Notes under the pieces: model-generated | The model's database searches: none | Told to the model about the DNA's origin: nothing | What the model saw: only the letters and a program-made list of their open reading frames with translations | Translations under genes and position numbers: made by a program | Assembly: GCF_900099645.1 (NCBI RefSeq) | Contig: NZ_FMTL01000003.1 | Coordinates: 124,001 to 188,000 of the forward strand | Direction: 5' to 3' | Length of the DNA stretch: 64,000 nucleotides | From: Pseudomonas peli | GTDB lineage: Bacteria; Pseudomonadota; Gammaproteobacteria; Pseudomonadales; Pseudomonadaceae | In this document: positions 27,550-38,102 of the stretch, piece by piece | Layout: every line of letters starts with the position of its first letter | Numbering within the stretch: the first letter of the stretch is position 1

Positions 27550-29412
27550 ATGACTGACGATGCCCAGCGCTGGAAAAGCAAGTACCTGGAAAGCCTGGAA
27601 CAACAAGAAAAGCTAGAACGCCGTTGGGATGCCCGGCTCGATCTGCTACGACGTGGCCTGGTGCGCAGTTCGCTGGCCGCCGAAGGCAGTGACAAGTCGG
27701 TTGACCAGTGCATGCAGGAGCTGCGCGACATTCTGCGTCGCGATGATATTGACGCCGGTCTGTCGGGGCTGATTCCTCGGCTGGAAAAAGCCGTGCTGGA
27801 TTCGGAAAAGCGCCGCCAGGATCGCGTCGAACAGAACATCTCCGGCGTCACCAGCCTGACTGATCAATTGCTTGCTCTGGAGCCTCCGCGCGAAGTGCGC
27901 AAAGCGCTCAAGCAGTTTGCCAAGCGCATTGAAGAGCGTGCCAGCCAACCGCGTGAGCTGCCGGCACTGCTGAGTGAGTTGAGCAGCCTGCAGCAGCAAG
28001 CCTTGGCCGCGCTTGATGACGAGGCTACCCAGGCCCGTCCGGGGTTCCTCCAGCGCTTGTTTGGGGGCAAGGACGCTGCACCCGTTAGCTCCGCCGATAG
28101 CGAGCCGGCAACCGCTGATGATGCGCCGCCCGTTGTCCCTGTTCCAAACGCTGTCGCACAGCCTGAGCCTCTTGCGCAGGCGGTTGAACCAATGCTGAAG
28201 GCCAGCAGTGAAGCGGCTGCGGTTGTGGCGCCGGTCACGCCAAATCCCGCCCCTACGCCATCACTTGCTGCCGTAACGTCCATCGTCGCCGTGACGCCCG
28301 TGTCAGCTATGCCTGCCCAGGCCTCTGGGGACCCGGCGTATGCGCTGCCAGAAATTCCCGAGCCGGGTTACAGCGCTGTAGGGCCGCATATTGGCGATAG
28401 CCTGATGGGCTTGCTCGATGAGTTGGACTTGCCGGAGCGTCATCGGCCGCAGGGTGAGGTGTTGCGTCAGCGCGTGCAGGGTGGTTTGAACTGGTATGAG
28501 CTGGTGTCGGTGCTGGACGATCTGGCTGTGCTGGTCTTGGCCGTTACTGACAGCGGTCAGCGTGAGTTTGCCAGCTACCTCAAGCAGCTCAATGAGCGTC
28601 TGGCATCGTTTCTCAGCACCCTCAGCGAGGCTCACGAGGGCTACAGCGAGTCGGCGGAGAGTGCGCGCACGTTCAATCAGGAGCTGCGCGATCAGGTCAG
28701 CGGTTTGCAGGCCAGTGTGCAGGATGCGGTTGATCTACCGACGCTCAAGCAATCTCTGGAAGCTCGTCTGGATGGCTTACTCAGCACGGTCAGCGAGCAC
28801 CAGAAGCAACGTGATGGCCATGAAGAGGCCGTGGCGCAGCGGTTGCAAAGCCTGACCCAGAAGGTTGCCGATATGGAGCAGGAAGCGCAGAGCTTCCGCG
28901 ATCACCTCGAAGAGCAGCGGCAGAAAGCCCTGATCGACCCGCTCACCGGCCTACCCAACCGTGCCGGCTGGAGTGAGCGCCTTGAGCTGGAGATGGCACG
29001 CTGGAAACGCTATGGCGGCGAGTTGCTGCTGGCGGTACTGGATATTGACCACTTCAAGCGGATCAACGATGGCTACGGTCATCTGGCGGGCGACAAAGTA
29101 TTGAAGATCATCGCCGGTGAGTTGGCCAAACGTTTGCGCAAGACAGACTTTATTGCCCGTTTTGGCGGTGAGGAATTTGTTCTGCTGATTCCTTCCACCC
29201 CGTTAGAGGGCGGTCACCAGCTGTTGCAAACCCTGCTGGATGGCGTGGAGCAGTGCCCTTTTCACTTTCGGGGAGAGCGCGTGACCATCACCCTGTCGGC
29301 CGGTCTGACGGCCTTTGCCAGTGGAGAAGACAGCGACAAGGTCTTCGAGCGGGCCGATCAGGCGCTGTATCGCGCCAAGAGCGGCGGGCGCAATCGGGTT
29401 GAACTGAACTGA
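27550..29412 (+). CDS. dgcP: diguanylate cyclase DgcP
   Basis: Makes cyclic di-GMP from two GTP. The C-terminal GGDEF domain (about 460-620) has the active site GGEEF at 539-543. RKTD lies five residues before it, the RxxD inhibitory site, so product feedback is expected. A coiled-coil segment (about 420-460) precedes the catalytic domain, as in many cyclases that activate by dimerisation. The N-terminal 210 residues are helical, then comes an Ala/Pro/Val-rich linker of about 90 residues. In P. aeruginosa PA5487 is polar and tied to FimV. The product here is 620 residues. Confidence 0.92.
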   Translation: MTDDAQRWKSKYLESLEQQEKLERRWDARLDLLRRGLVRSSLAAEGSDKSVDQCMQELRDILRRDDIDAGLSGLIPRLEKAVLDSEKRRQDRVEQNISGVTSLTDQLLALEPPREVRKALKQFAKRIEERASQPRELPALLSELSSLQQQALAALDDEATQARPGFLQRLFGGKDAAPVSSADSEPATADDAPPVVPVPNAVAQPEPLAQAVEPMLKASSEAAAVVAPVTPNPAPTPSLAAVTSIVAVTPVSAMPAQASGDPAYALPEIPEPGYSAVGPHIGDSLMGLLDELDLPERHRPQGEVLRQRVQGGLNWYELVSVLDDLAVLVLAVTDSGQREFASYLKQLNERLASFLSTLSEAHEGYSESAESARTFNQELRDQVSGLQASVQDAVDLPTLKQSLEARLDGLLSTVSEHQKQRDGHEEAVAQRLQSLTQKVADMEQEAQSFRDHLEEQRQKALIDPLTGLPNRAGWSERLELEMARWKRYGGELLLAVLDIDHFKRINDGYGHLAGDKVLKIIAGELAKRLRKTDFIARFGGEEFVLLIPSTPLEGGHQLLQTLLDGVEQCPFHFRGERVTITLSAGLTAFASGEDSDKVFERADQALYRAKSGGRNRVELN

Positions 29413-29418
29413 GCCGAT

Positions 29419-30837
29419 TCAGGCCACTGCGTGCAGGTAAGGCTTCCAGCTCTCCGGAATGCTGTCCAACTGCGGGTAGCCAAGGCTGCGCAGGTGTCCG
29501 CCCGCAAGTAAGAAAGGCGTATGGCGCAGCGCTTGCGGCACGTCACGCAGTTCCGGTAGCCAGAGGCTGACGTACTGCGCTTCAGGGTCATATTCACGGG
29601 CCTGGCGCAGGGCATTGAAGACACGGTTGTGCCGTGGGTCGTTGCCCACGCCGGCCAGGTAGGCCCAGTTACCCCAGTTGCTGGCCGGGTCGTAATCGAT
29701 CAGATGCTCTTCAAACCAGGCCGCGCCGTGGCGCCAGTCCTGCTGTAAATCATTGATCAGGTAGCTGGCGACCACCTGACGACCGCGATTGGACATAAAG
29801 CCGGTGGCGGCCAGTTCGCGCATATTGGCATCCACTAGCGGCATGCCCGTGCGACCGCGTGACCAGTCATGAAAGCGCTGGTCCAGCTGCTGCGGTGCCC
29901 GTTCAGTGGCTTTCAGGCCGCCCGCCTTGAACAGTGCGCTGCCATGGCGAAGCAGGGTCCAGCGGAAGAAGTCGCGCCAGAGCATTTCGACCCATAGCCA
30001 ATAGGTCGAATCATTGCGTTTGAACTGCGCTTCATGCCGACGCAGTTCGGCCACCACGCGGCGTGCCGAGAGGCTGCCGTTGGCCAACCAGGGTGAGAAT
30101 TTTGAGGAGTACTCACTGCCTATCATGCCGTTGCGCGTGTCTTTGTATTGCCGTACCGCCTGGGTTTTCCACAAGTAGTCGCGTAACCGGCCCAGCGCCG
30201 CGGGTTCGCCGCCGGCGAATGGGAACGCACTGGCGGCCACGCTGAGCGGTTCGCCGAGGCCCAGCTGCGACAAGGTCGGCAGCGGCTGCATCAACGCCAG
30301 TGCACCATCTGGTAGCACCGGTAAGCGGTCGGGCGCATGGCGCGGTTGGAATACCTGCAGGCGCTCTTCCACTAGGCTGCGGAAGCGGCTGAACACATGT
30401 GGCAGCTGATCGACACTGAAGGGGAGTTCATCTGGGCGCAACAGATTGTTGGCGGGCGCCTGTTGCAACGTGACATCGCCGAGTTGTCGGGCGACGCGGG
30501 CCACCTGGGCACGTTCGTCTGGCGCGATTTCCTCCAGGGTCAGCACCTGATCCAGATTAAACTGGGCCACCAGTTGCGGGATCACCTGCTCCGCCTCGCC
30601 GATTACCAGCAGCAGATGTGAGCCGCGTTGGCGCAATTCACCTTCCAGCGCCACCAGGCTTTCCAGCAGAAAGCGCGCACGATGGACGCCCATGCGGCGC
30701 ATGCCAAACGCGTTGAGTTGCAGCAGTGCTGGGTCCAGCACATACACCGGTAACAGGCATTCAGCCGTTAGGCCCGCCTGTAAGGCGGGGTGGTCATCAA
30801 GGCGTAGATCCTGTTTGAACCACAGCAGTGCGCGCAT
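29419..30837 (-). CDS. DASH-type cryptochrome / photolyase
   Basis: A 472-residue FAD photoreceptor of the cryptochrome/photolyase family. The N-terminal antenna domain begins RALLWFKQDLRLDDHPAL. The FAD domain shows YKDTRNGMIG, YSSKFSPWLANGSLS and STYWLWVEMLWRDFF, and the signature NWGNWAYLAGVGNDPR; together these are characteristic of the DASH branch, which repairs single-stranded pyrimidine dimers. The AGGAGG site is 8 bases from the ATG. It interrupts the P. aeruginosa order dgcP-marC, suggesting insertion or loss. A striking palindrome stands upstream. Confidence 0.9.
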   Translation of the reverse strand: MRALLWFKQDLRLDDHPALQAGLTAECLLPVYVLDPALLQLNAFGMRRMGVHRARFLLESLVALEGELRQRGSHLLLVIGEAEQVIPQLVAQFNLDQVLTLEEIAPDERAQVARVARQLGDVTLQQAPANNLLRPDELPFSVDQLPHVFSRFRSLVEERLQVFQPRHAPDRLPVLPDGALALMQPLPTLSQLGLGEPLSVAASAFPFAGGEPAALGRLRDYLWKTQAVRQYKDTRNGMIGSEYSSKFSPWLANGSLSARRVVAELRRHEAQFKRNDSTYWLWVEMLWRDFFRWTLLRHGSALFKAGGLKATERAPQQLDQRFHDWSRGRTGMPLVDANMRELAATGFMSNRGRQVVASYLINDLQQDWRHGAAWFEEHLIDYDPASNWGNWAYLAGVGNDPRHNRVFNALRQAREYDPEAQYVSLWLPELRDVPQALRHTPFLLAGGHLRSLGYPQLDSIPESWKPYLHAVA

Positions 30838-30865
30838 GGTGCTGGCCTCCTAAGCAATACAAAAA

Positions 30866-30892
30866 CTGTACAAGATATCCATATTTGTACAG
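30866..30892. promoter_or_regulatory. palindrome upstream of the DASH cryptochrome
   Basis: CTGTACAA (30866-30873) and TTGTACAG (30885-30892) are perfect inverted halves separated by 11 bases. The site is 29 bases upstream of the start codon, so it overlaps the likely promoter. TGTACA half-sites recall operators of light-responsive MerR-family regulators (LitR/CarH), but no such regulator is in the window. Confidence 0.55.
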
Positions 30893-31147
30893 CTTCCAGT
30901 CTAGCAGCGCCAATTGTGTCTTGCCCGGGCAATAGACCAGCGCGGCAAATCTGCCGGATCAAAGGTCTTTTCTACGCCGACAGCTAACCGCAGGGCGCTG
31001 GTTGAGCGTGTGGCTGTGGTGCTCGGTGGCGAATGTGACTCAGCACGACCGCCATGCTTGCTAGGCCCCATGCCTGCGCACAATAAGGCGCGTTCGCATT
31101 GCAACGGCAACAGGCCCTAAACTCTGCCGATCAGTTGAGGAGTCACT
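30893..31147. other. intergenic stretch upstream of marC
   Basis: Together with the palindrome this fills 310 bases between the divergent cryptochrome and marC genes. I see no convincing gene; two short frames near 30901-31120 on both strands lack family features. An AGGAG site for marC stands at the right-hand end. Confidence 0.5.
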
Positions 31148-31741
31148 ATGGATATTTTCGGCATCGCTGCGTTGATCTTTCTGGTCACCGATCCCTTCGG
31201 CAATATCGCCATCTTTATCGCCGCATTGAAAAACGTACCGGCCAAACGTCGCCTATGGGTTGCAGCACGTGAGTTGCTGTTTGCGCTGGCGTTGTTGCTG
31301 CTGTTTCTTACCTTTGGTGACAAAGTGCTCAGCGCGCTGGGGCTGTCGCGGGAGGCAACTGCGATTGCCGGCGGTATCATCCTGTTTGTGATCGCCATGC
31401 GCCTGATCTTCCCTGGTCCGCAAGGGGTATTGGGTGATGTGCCGGATGGCGAGCCCATGCTGGTGCCACTGGCCACTCCGGCGGTTGCCGGGCCTTCCGC
31501 CCTGGCGGTGTTGATGACCCTGCGCAATACCCACGAGGGTGAGCTTTGGGAGCTCTATGCCGCCGTCGTGTTGGCCTGGGCGGCGACTGCATTCATTTTG
31601 CTGCAGGCTTCATGGCTGCAGCGGTTTCTCGGACCTCGCGGGTTGACCGCAGTGGAGCGGTTGATGGGCATGCTGTTGATCATGCTCAGCGTCGATATGC
31701 TGCTGGATAACCTGCAAAGCGTGTTGCATATCAGCCCATGA
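31148..31741 (+). CDS. MarC family integral membrane protein
   Basis: A 197-residue protein with six predicted helices and the conserved DPFGNIAIF and TPAVAGPSALA segments of the MarC/UPF0056 family. Despite the name, no drug-resistance role is established. An AGGAG site precedes the ATG. Its stop overlaps the start of ampDh2 (ATGA), as PA5486-PA5485 do, implying coupled expression. Confidence 0.9.
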   Translation: MDIFGIAALIFLVTDPFGNIAIFIAALKNVPAKRRLWVAARELLFALALLLLFLTFGDKVLSALGLSREATAIAGGIILFVIAMRLIFPGPQGVLGDVPDGEPMLVPLATPAVAGPSALAVLMTLRNTHEGELWELYAAVVLAWAATAFILLQASWLQRFLGPRGLTAVERLMGMLLIMLSVDMLLDNLQSVLHISP

Positions 31742-32514
31742 AAGCTCTCTGTTTAAGTATTCTGGTGCTATGGCTGGCCGGCTGTAGCAGCGGCCTGCGC
31801 ATCGATGACAGCTATACCGCCACTGGGCAGAACAGCCGCGTGCAGTACATCGTGCTGCACTACACCTCTACCGACATGGCGCGCTCGCTGCAATTGCTGA
31901 CCGAGACCGACGTCAGCAGTCATTACCTGATCGGCGAAGCCCCGCCGACCATCTACCGCCTGGTCGACGAGAACCGCCGTGCCTGGCATGCCGGTGACAG
32001 CCAGTGGCAGGGGCGGACCTGGCTCAATGGCACCACGATTGGCATCGAGCTGGTTAATCAGGGGTTTTATGACACGCCCAGCGGCCGTTACTGGCAGCCC
32101 TTTGCTCCGGCGCAGATCGACGCGCTGATCGAGCTGCTTAAAGACATCATGCAACGCCACCAACTGCCGCCTGGCAGCATCCTGGCGCACAGTGATGTCG
32201 CGCCGCAGCGCAAGGTTGACCCCGGTCCGCTGTTCCCCTGGAAACGCTTGGCCGATGCCGGTCTGATGCCTTGGCCGGATGCCAAGGCTGTGGCGCGTCA
32301 GCAGGCGCTGTTCAGCGCCAGTCTGCCAAGCGTGCAATGGTTTCAAGAGCAATTGATGCGGCAGGGCTACGCGGTGCCGCTGCATGGTGAGCTGGATCAA
32401 GCCACGCGCAATGTCATCGCGGCCTTTCAGATGAAATACCGCCCGGCACGCTATGACGGCGAGCCGGATGCTGAAACAGCGGCGCTTTTGGTAGTGCTGG
32501 CCGCAACGCTCTAA
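31738..32514 (+). CDS. ampDh2: N-acetylmuramoyl-L-alanine amidase AmpDh2, lipoprotein
   Basis: Zinc amidase that cleaves the bond between MurNAc and the stem peptide. The signal ends in the lipobox LWLAGC, so it is membrane-anchored in the periplasm. The amidase_2 domain has the zinc ligands in VLHYTS, the AHSDVAPQRKVDPG segment (His and Asp) and the GIELVN strand. The C-terminal 75 residues form a peptidoglycan-binding domain (YAVPLHGELDQAT...). It lies 3' of marC and beside kinB-algB, as in P. aeruginosa, where AmpDh2 expression is connected with alginate control. Confidence 0.92.
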   Translation: MKALCLSILVLWLAGCSSGLRIDDSYTATGQNSRVQYIVLHYTSTDMARSLQLLTETDVSSHYLIGEAPPTIYRLVDENRRAWHAGDSQWQGRTWLNGTTIGIELVNQGFYDTPSGRYWQPFAPAQIDALIELLKDIMQRHQLPPGSILAHSDVAPQRKVDPGPLFPWKRLADAGLMPWPDAKAVARQQALFSASLPSVQWFQEQLMRQGYAVPLHGELDQATRNVIAAFQMKYRPARYDGEPDAETAALLVVLAATL

Positions 32515-32543
32515 ACCGAGGCCCGCAGCGTTGGTGATAAACG

Positions 32544-32577
32544 ACCGCCGAAACAACGTGTGTTTCGGCGGTTTTTT
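32544..32577 (+). terminator. terminator after ampDh2
   Basis: ACCGCCGAAACA and TGTTTCGGCGGT pair perfectly over 12 bases around a five-base loop and are followed by a T-rich tail to 32577. Confidence 0.93.
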
Positions 32578-32721
32578 ATGTGTGCATGTTCGTTTCTAGA
32601 CTGTGCATTCGATAATCGTTCTGCCGATGCTCTTTTGTCTGAAAATGTATACAAAGTTGTAGCCAAGAGCTTTTTGGTTTGTCTACATTAGTCGGACAAG
32701 AACAACAGCGAGTAACTCAGC

Positions 32722-34206
32722 ATGACGACTTCACCTGTTACGCCGTCCTCCGCGCAGCGTCCGGAAGACGAAAACCTCGGTATCGGTGCCAACCTCGCCT
32801 ATGGCCTGCAGCATGTGCTGACCATGTACGGCGGGATTGTCGCGGTTCCGTTGATTGTCGGTCAGGCGGCTGGACTGTCGCCGGCGGATATTGGTCTGCT
32901 GATTGCCGCCTCATTGTTTGCCGGTGGCCTGGCGACCCTGCTGCAAACCCTCGGCCTGCCGTTCTTCGGCTCGCAGCTGCCGCTGGTGCAGGGCGTGTCC
33001 TTTGCCGGTGTGGCGACCATGATCGCGATTATCGGCAGCGATGGTGCCGGCGGTCTCCCGGCAGTGTTCGGCGCGGTAATCGCGGCGTCGCTGATCGGCT
33101 TGCTGATCACGCCGGTGTTCTCACGCATCACCAAATTCTTCCCGCCGCTGGTCAATGGCATTGTCATCACCATCATTGGCCTGACGCTGATGCCGGTGGC
33201 GGCGCGCTGGGCCATGGGCGGTAACAGTGCCGCGGCGGATTTCGGTAGCATGGCCAATATCGGTCTGGCCGCGCTGACCCTGGTCACCGTGCTGCTGTTG
33301 AGCAAGCTGGGCAGTTCGAGCATCTCGCGCCTGTCGATCCTGCTGGCCATGGTCATCGGCACCCTGGTGGCCGTGGCCCTGGGTATGGCGGATTTTTCCA
33401 AGGTGACTGAAGGGCCGATGGTGGCGCTGCCCAGTCCATTCCATTTCGGCATGCCGACCTTCCATGTCGCGGCCATCATTTCGATGCTGATCGTGATCAT
33501 TGTCACCTTGGTGGAAACCTCGGCGGACATCCTGGCGGTCGGTGACATCATCGAAACCAAGGTCGACTCCAAGCGCCTGGGCAACGGCCTGCGTGCGGAC
33601 ATGATCTCCAGCGTGTTTGCGCCGATCTTTGGCTCGTTCACCCAGAGTGCCTTTGCCCAGAACGTCGGCCTGGTGGCGGTGACCGGAGTGAAAAGCCGCT
33701 ATGTAGTGGCCTCGGCCGGCTTGATTCTGGTGACCCTCGGCCTGCTGCCGGTGATGGGCCGTCTGGTCGCTGCCGTGCCCACGGCGGTGCTCGGCGGTGC
33801 GGGCGTGGTGCTGTTCGGCACCGTGGCGGCCAGCGGTATCCGTACCCTGTCCAAAGTTGATTACCGCAACAACATGAACCTGATCATCGTCGCCACTTCG
33901 ATCGGTTTCGGCATGATCCCGATTGCTGCGCCGACCTTCTACCACCACTTCCCGGCCTGGTTCGAAACCATTTTCCATTCGGGCATCAGCTCGGCGGCGA
34001 TCATGGCGATTGTGCTCAACCTGGCCTTCAACCACTTCAAAACCGGCAACTCGGACCAGCAATCGGTCTTCGTGGCCGGCCACGAGCGCACCCTGCGTTA
34101 CCAGGATATTGCCGCACTGAACGATGGCGATTACTTCAAAGGCGGCAAACTGTTCGATGCCGAGGGCAAGGAAGTGCCGCTGATCAAGGAAGCGTCAGGG
34201 CACTAG
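32722..34206 (+). CDS. NCS2 family purine permease (xanthine/urate type)
   Basis: A 494-residue nucleobase:cation symporter with about 14 helices. The family signature QNVGLVAVTGVKSRYV, of the form seen in xanthine and urate carriers, follows the conserved FGSFTQSAFAQN region. The other half of the substrate site, ETSADILAVGDI, is also present. The uracil-type variants differ here, so a purine substrate is likelier, though I cannot decide between xanthine and urate. Upstream, TGTATACA at 32646-32653 is a perfect palindrome of the GntR-operator type. Confidence 0.88.
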   Translation: MTTSPVTPSSAQRPEDENLGIGANLAYGLQHVLTMYGGIVAVPLIVGQAAGLSPADIGLLIAASLFAGGLATLLQTLGLPFFGSQLPLVQGVSFAGVATMIAIIGSDGAGGLPAVFGAVIAASLIGLLITPVFSRITKFFPPLVNGIVITIIGLTLMPVAARWAMGGNSAAADFGSMANIGLAALTLVTVLLLSKLGSSSISRLSILLAMVIGTLVAVALGMADFSKVTEGPMVALPSPFHFGMPTFHVAAIISMLIVIIVTLVETSADILAVGDIIETKVDSKRLGNGLRADMISSVFAPIFGSFTQSAFAQNVGLVAVTGVKSRYVVASAGLILVTLGLLPVMGRLVAAVPTAVLGGAGVVLFGTVAASGIRTLSKVDYRNNMNLIIVATSIGFGMIPIAAPTFYHHFPAWFETIFHSGISSAAIMAIVLNLAFNHFKTGNSDQQSVFVAGHERTLRYQDIAALNDGDYFKGGKLFDAEGKEVPLIKEASGH

Positions 34207-34226
34207 CCGGGCTTGCCACCACGCGT

Positions 34227-34631
34227 TTAACGCGGCGTGGTGGCGATCAGGCGTGAGTCGGCCAGGGCGGCCGTGCGGTGTTCGGTGGCCGCGCGGTACT
34301 CCGGATCGGCAAGCATGCTGAGAAAGGCCGCCTTGGAGGGGTAGCGTACCAACAGCAGTTCATCCCACTGTTCACCCTCCGGGGCAATCAGGGCCGCCTG
34401 TGCGGCGGCCATGACCTGCACCTCACCCCCCACCCCGCGCACTTTGCGCAACGCCGTTTGGCTGTAGCGTGCATAGGCTTCGCGCCCGCTGCAGGGGATA
34501 TGGCTGCTGCCGCTGGAGTAGCTGGCCTGGGCCTGAAAGCGCAGCAGGTTGAGCATCAGCAATGGCGTATCGTCGGCTACTGCAGCGCTAAAGGCAGCCA
34601 GTTGGGCAGGGCTTGGGTTGATGCTGGGCAT
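34227..34631 (-). CDS. DUF1330 domain protein
   Basis: A 134-residue protein starting at MPSINPSPAQL, after a GAGGAG site; the frame extends upstream without a site. MLNLLRF and EAYARYSQTAL are typical of the dimeric alpha/beta-barrel DUF1330 family, in which a DELLLVRYPSKAAFL strand-helix follows. No enzyme activity is established. It converges with the purine permease and is not on the kinB strand's operon, since the gap to kinB holds nothing shared. Confidence 0.8.
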   Translation of the reverse strand: MPSINPSPAQLAAFSAAVADDTPLLMLNLLRFQAQASYSSGSSHIPCSGREAYARYSQTALRKVRGVGGEVQVMAAAQAALIAPEGEQWDELLLVRYPSKAAFLSMLADPEYRAATEHRTAALADSRLIATTPR

Positions 34632-34725
34632 GACAGCGCTCCTCATGTGTGGAGCGCCCAGTGTCGGCCTGCGTCGGCTCACAGGCAATCTGCATCAGCC
34701 AGGCTGATTGCGTGTAATCGAAGCC

Positions 34726-36497
34726 TTAAACCGGCAACGCCACATAAAACTGCGCACCCTGACCGGCGCGTGAATGCACGCCGATCTGTCCGCCATGCAG
34801 CTGGATGATTTCCTTGCACAGCGCGAGGCCGAGGCCGGCGCCGCCTTTCTTACGGCTGACCTGCACGAAGGGCTCGAAGATTCGCGCCTGCTGGCGATAG
34901 GGAATGCCCTCGCCGTTGTCTTCCACACTGAGCACCACCCGATCATCCTGCTGCCGTGCCTGCAGGCGGATCTGCCCGCCGGGGTGGCTGTGGCGTAGGG
35001 CGTTGCCGATCAGGTTATCGAGCACCCGCTCGATCTGCAGCGGATCGATCTGCACGTCCGGCAGATCGCCGTGCACTTCACAGGCCAGGCTGATCTGCAG
35101 CTCGTCGGCCTGGGTGGTGAAGCGTTGCTGGGTCTGTTGCAGCAGCGTGCCTAGGGCACAGTTAGAAAGCTCCAGGGTCTGCAGGCCATTCTGGTAGCGC
35201 GAGAAATTCAGCAGATCGTTGATCAGGCGCAGCAGGCGGTGCATTTCCTCATCCACGGTATTCAGTAGGTCGGCTTCACGGGATTCTGCGGCAAACTGCA
35301 GGCGCTCCTGCAGCAGGCCGAACGCCATCAGCATGCCGGTCACCGGCGTACGCAGCTCATGTGAGGCGCGCAGCACGAACTCGCTGCGCACCCGTTCAAA
35401 GGCGCGCTGCTCGGTGACATCGCGCAGCACCATCACCGCGCACATAAAGCGCCCTTCGCTGTGATGAACACCAGACAGGCTGTAGGCCAACACACGTTGC
35501 TCGCCATCGACCTCGGTCTGCACATCGTCCAGCACCTCATCCAGGCTTTCGCCCTGCAGTACCTTGTGCAACTGCTCGGCCAGATCGGCGCGATTCAGGG
35601 CCACGTCGAGGGTCTGCCCGAGCTGCTCGGCACCCCAGCTCAACTGGCGCAGGGCCACCGGGTTGACGTGCTCGACCCGGCCTGCGCAATCGAAGATCAG
35701 CAGGCCGTCGTCGATGCTGTCGAGCACCGCTTGCAGGCGCTGTTGCTCGGCCTGCAGGGCGGCCACATCGCTGCTCTTGAACTCGCGCAGGGCCTCGGCC
35801 ATCAGGCCGAAGCGCTGGCTCAGGGCGGACATTTCCGCCACCGGGGTCAGGGGCAGGGTGACCTGAAAATCGCCCTGGCCAATCTGGTCGGCGGCCCGCG
35901 CCAATGCCTCGATGGGCCGGCCGAAGCGCTGGGCGATGCTGTGCGCGGTGACAAATCCGATCACCAACACGGCCAGGCCGATCAGCCCAAGCAGCCCGGC
36001 GATCAGCCAGGCACGTTCACGGGCGCGTGCTTCTTCCTGTTCCACGGCGCTGACGTAACGCATCTGCACGGCGTTGATCCGGTCGCGCAGGGCCTCAATG
36101 GCCCGGCCGAAGCTGTCATTGCTGAGCAACTCACGGCGCACGGTCAAGGGCTTGGCCAGCAGGTCATCAAAGCTGGCGTAGGCGCGCTCAATTTCGGCAA
36201 CCGCCTGACGGTCGCTGTCATCGGTGGCGCTTTCGGCGGCGCGCTGTAGCCAGCGTTTGAACTGCTGATCGGAGGTTTTCAGGGCCTCGCGGTCGAGGTC
36301 CTCGGCGAGCAGCAGAATCACCTGTTTGCCCAGCTCCTGACGCAGGCCCAGGCTGGCATCGATGATCTGCAGGTTGCGGGTCATCGCCTGGCTCTGCACC
36401 TGGGTCAGCTGTAGCACGCTGAACATCCCCAATAACAACCCGACCAAGGCGACGGTAAGCAGCGCACTGCTGCTGATAAACAGCCGGCTGCGCAGGT

Positions 36498-36501
<4 letters not shown>
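34726..36501 (-). CDS. kinB: sensor histidine kinase KinB
   Basis: Membrane sensor paired with AlgB. The 591-residue protein starts at GTG, overlapping the algB stop by 4 bases (GTGA). Two helices (about 7-30 and 165-187) flank a periplasmic domain; then come a HAMP-like linker, a PAS domain with DDGLLIFDC, the phospho-acceptor His381 in ASHELRTP, the N box DNLIGNALRHS, and G boxes VEDNGEGIP and GAGLGLALC. In P. aeruginosa KinB controls AlgB phosphorylation and so alginate production and virulence. Length agrees with PA5484 (595). Confidence 0.95.
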
Positions 36502-37850
<1,349 letters not shown>

Positions 37851-37911
37851 AGCCATCTCCTTCTTATCCCGCACGCAGTCATTGCGTGCACAGGGTTAGT
37901 CCGCGGCGCGT

Positions 37912-37957
37912 CGTGCAAGTTGCACGGCTGTTCTGTGGCGATCATGCAAGCTGCAAG
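37912..37957. promoter_or_regulatory. paired palindromes, probable activator-binding sites
   Basis: CGTGCAAGTTGCACG at 37912-37926 is a perfect 7-1-7 palindrome. A second, weaker copy, CATGCAAGCTGCAAG, is at 37943-37957. Their centres are 31 bases apart (three helical turns), about 129 and 98 bases upstream of the presumed sigma-54 start. They also lie 62-107 bases upstream of algB, so they could serve both sides. Confidence 0.65.
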
Positions 37958-38022
37958 CTTTGCGTGTGCGCTAATCAAGTTTAAGTAACTGATTTATAAG
38001 AATTTATTAAGATTGAAAAAGC

Positions 38023-38037
38023 TGGCATGCGGCTTGC
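38023..38037 (+). promoter_or_regulatory. sigma-54 promoter of the BON-Ivy cluster
   Basis: TGGCATGCGGCTTGC has GG and GC exactly 10 bases apart and differs from the consensus TGGCACG-N4-TTGC at one position. The start of transcription would be near 38048, leaving a leader of about 55 bases to the BON gene. Confidence 0.8.
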
Positions 38038-38102
38038 GATCTATCAGTAACGACGGCGACAAACGGCCGTCTGCTTGATCGTTATCCATTGGAGGAACTG
38101 CC

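Noticed and set aside
30866..30892. LexA box before the photolyase-like gene
   Set aside because: LexA sites need CTG-N10-CAG. Here CTG and CAG are 21 bases apart, so an SOS operator is not supported.
30901..31120. Short frames on both strands upstream of marC as a small gene or a degraded regulator
   Set aside because: No ribosome site, no recognisable motif, and both strands are open because of GC content. Left as unexplained intergenic sequence.
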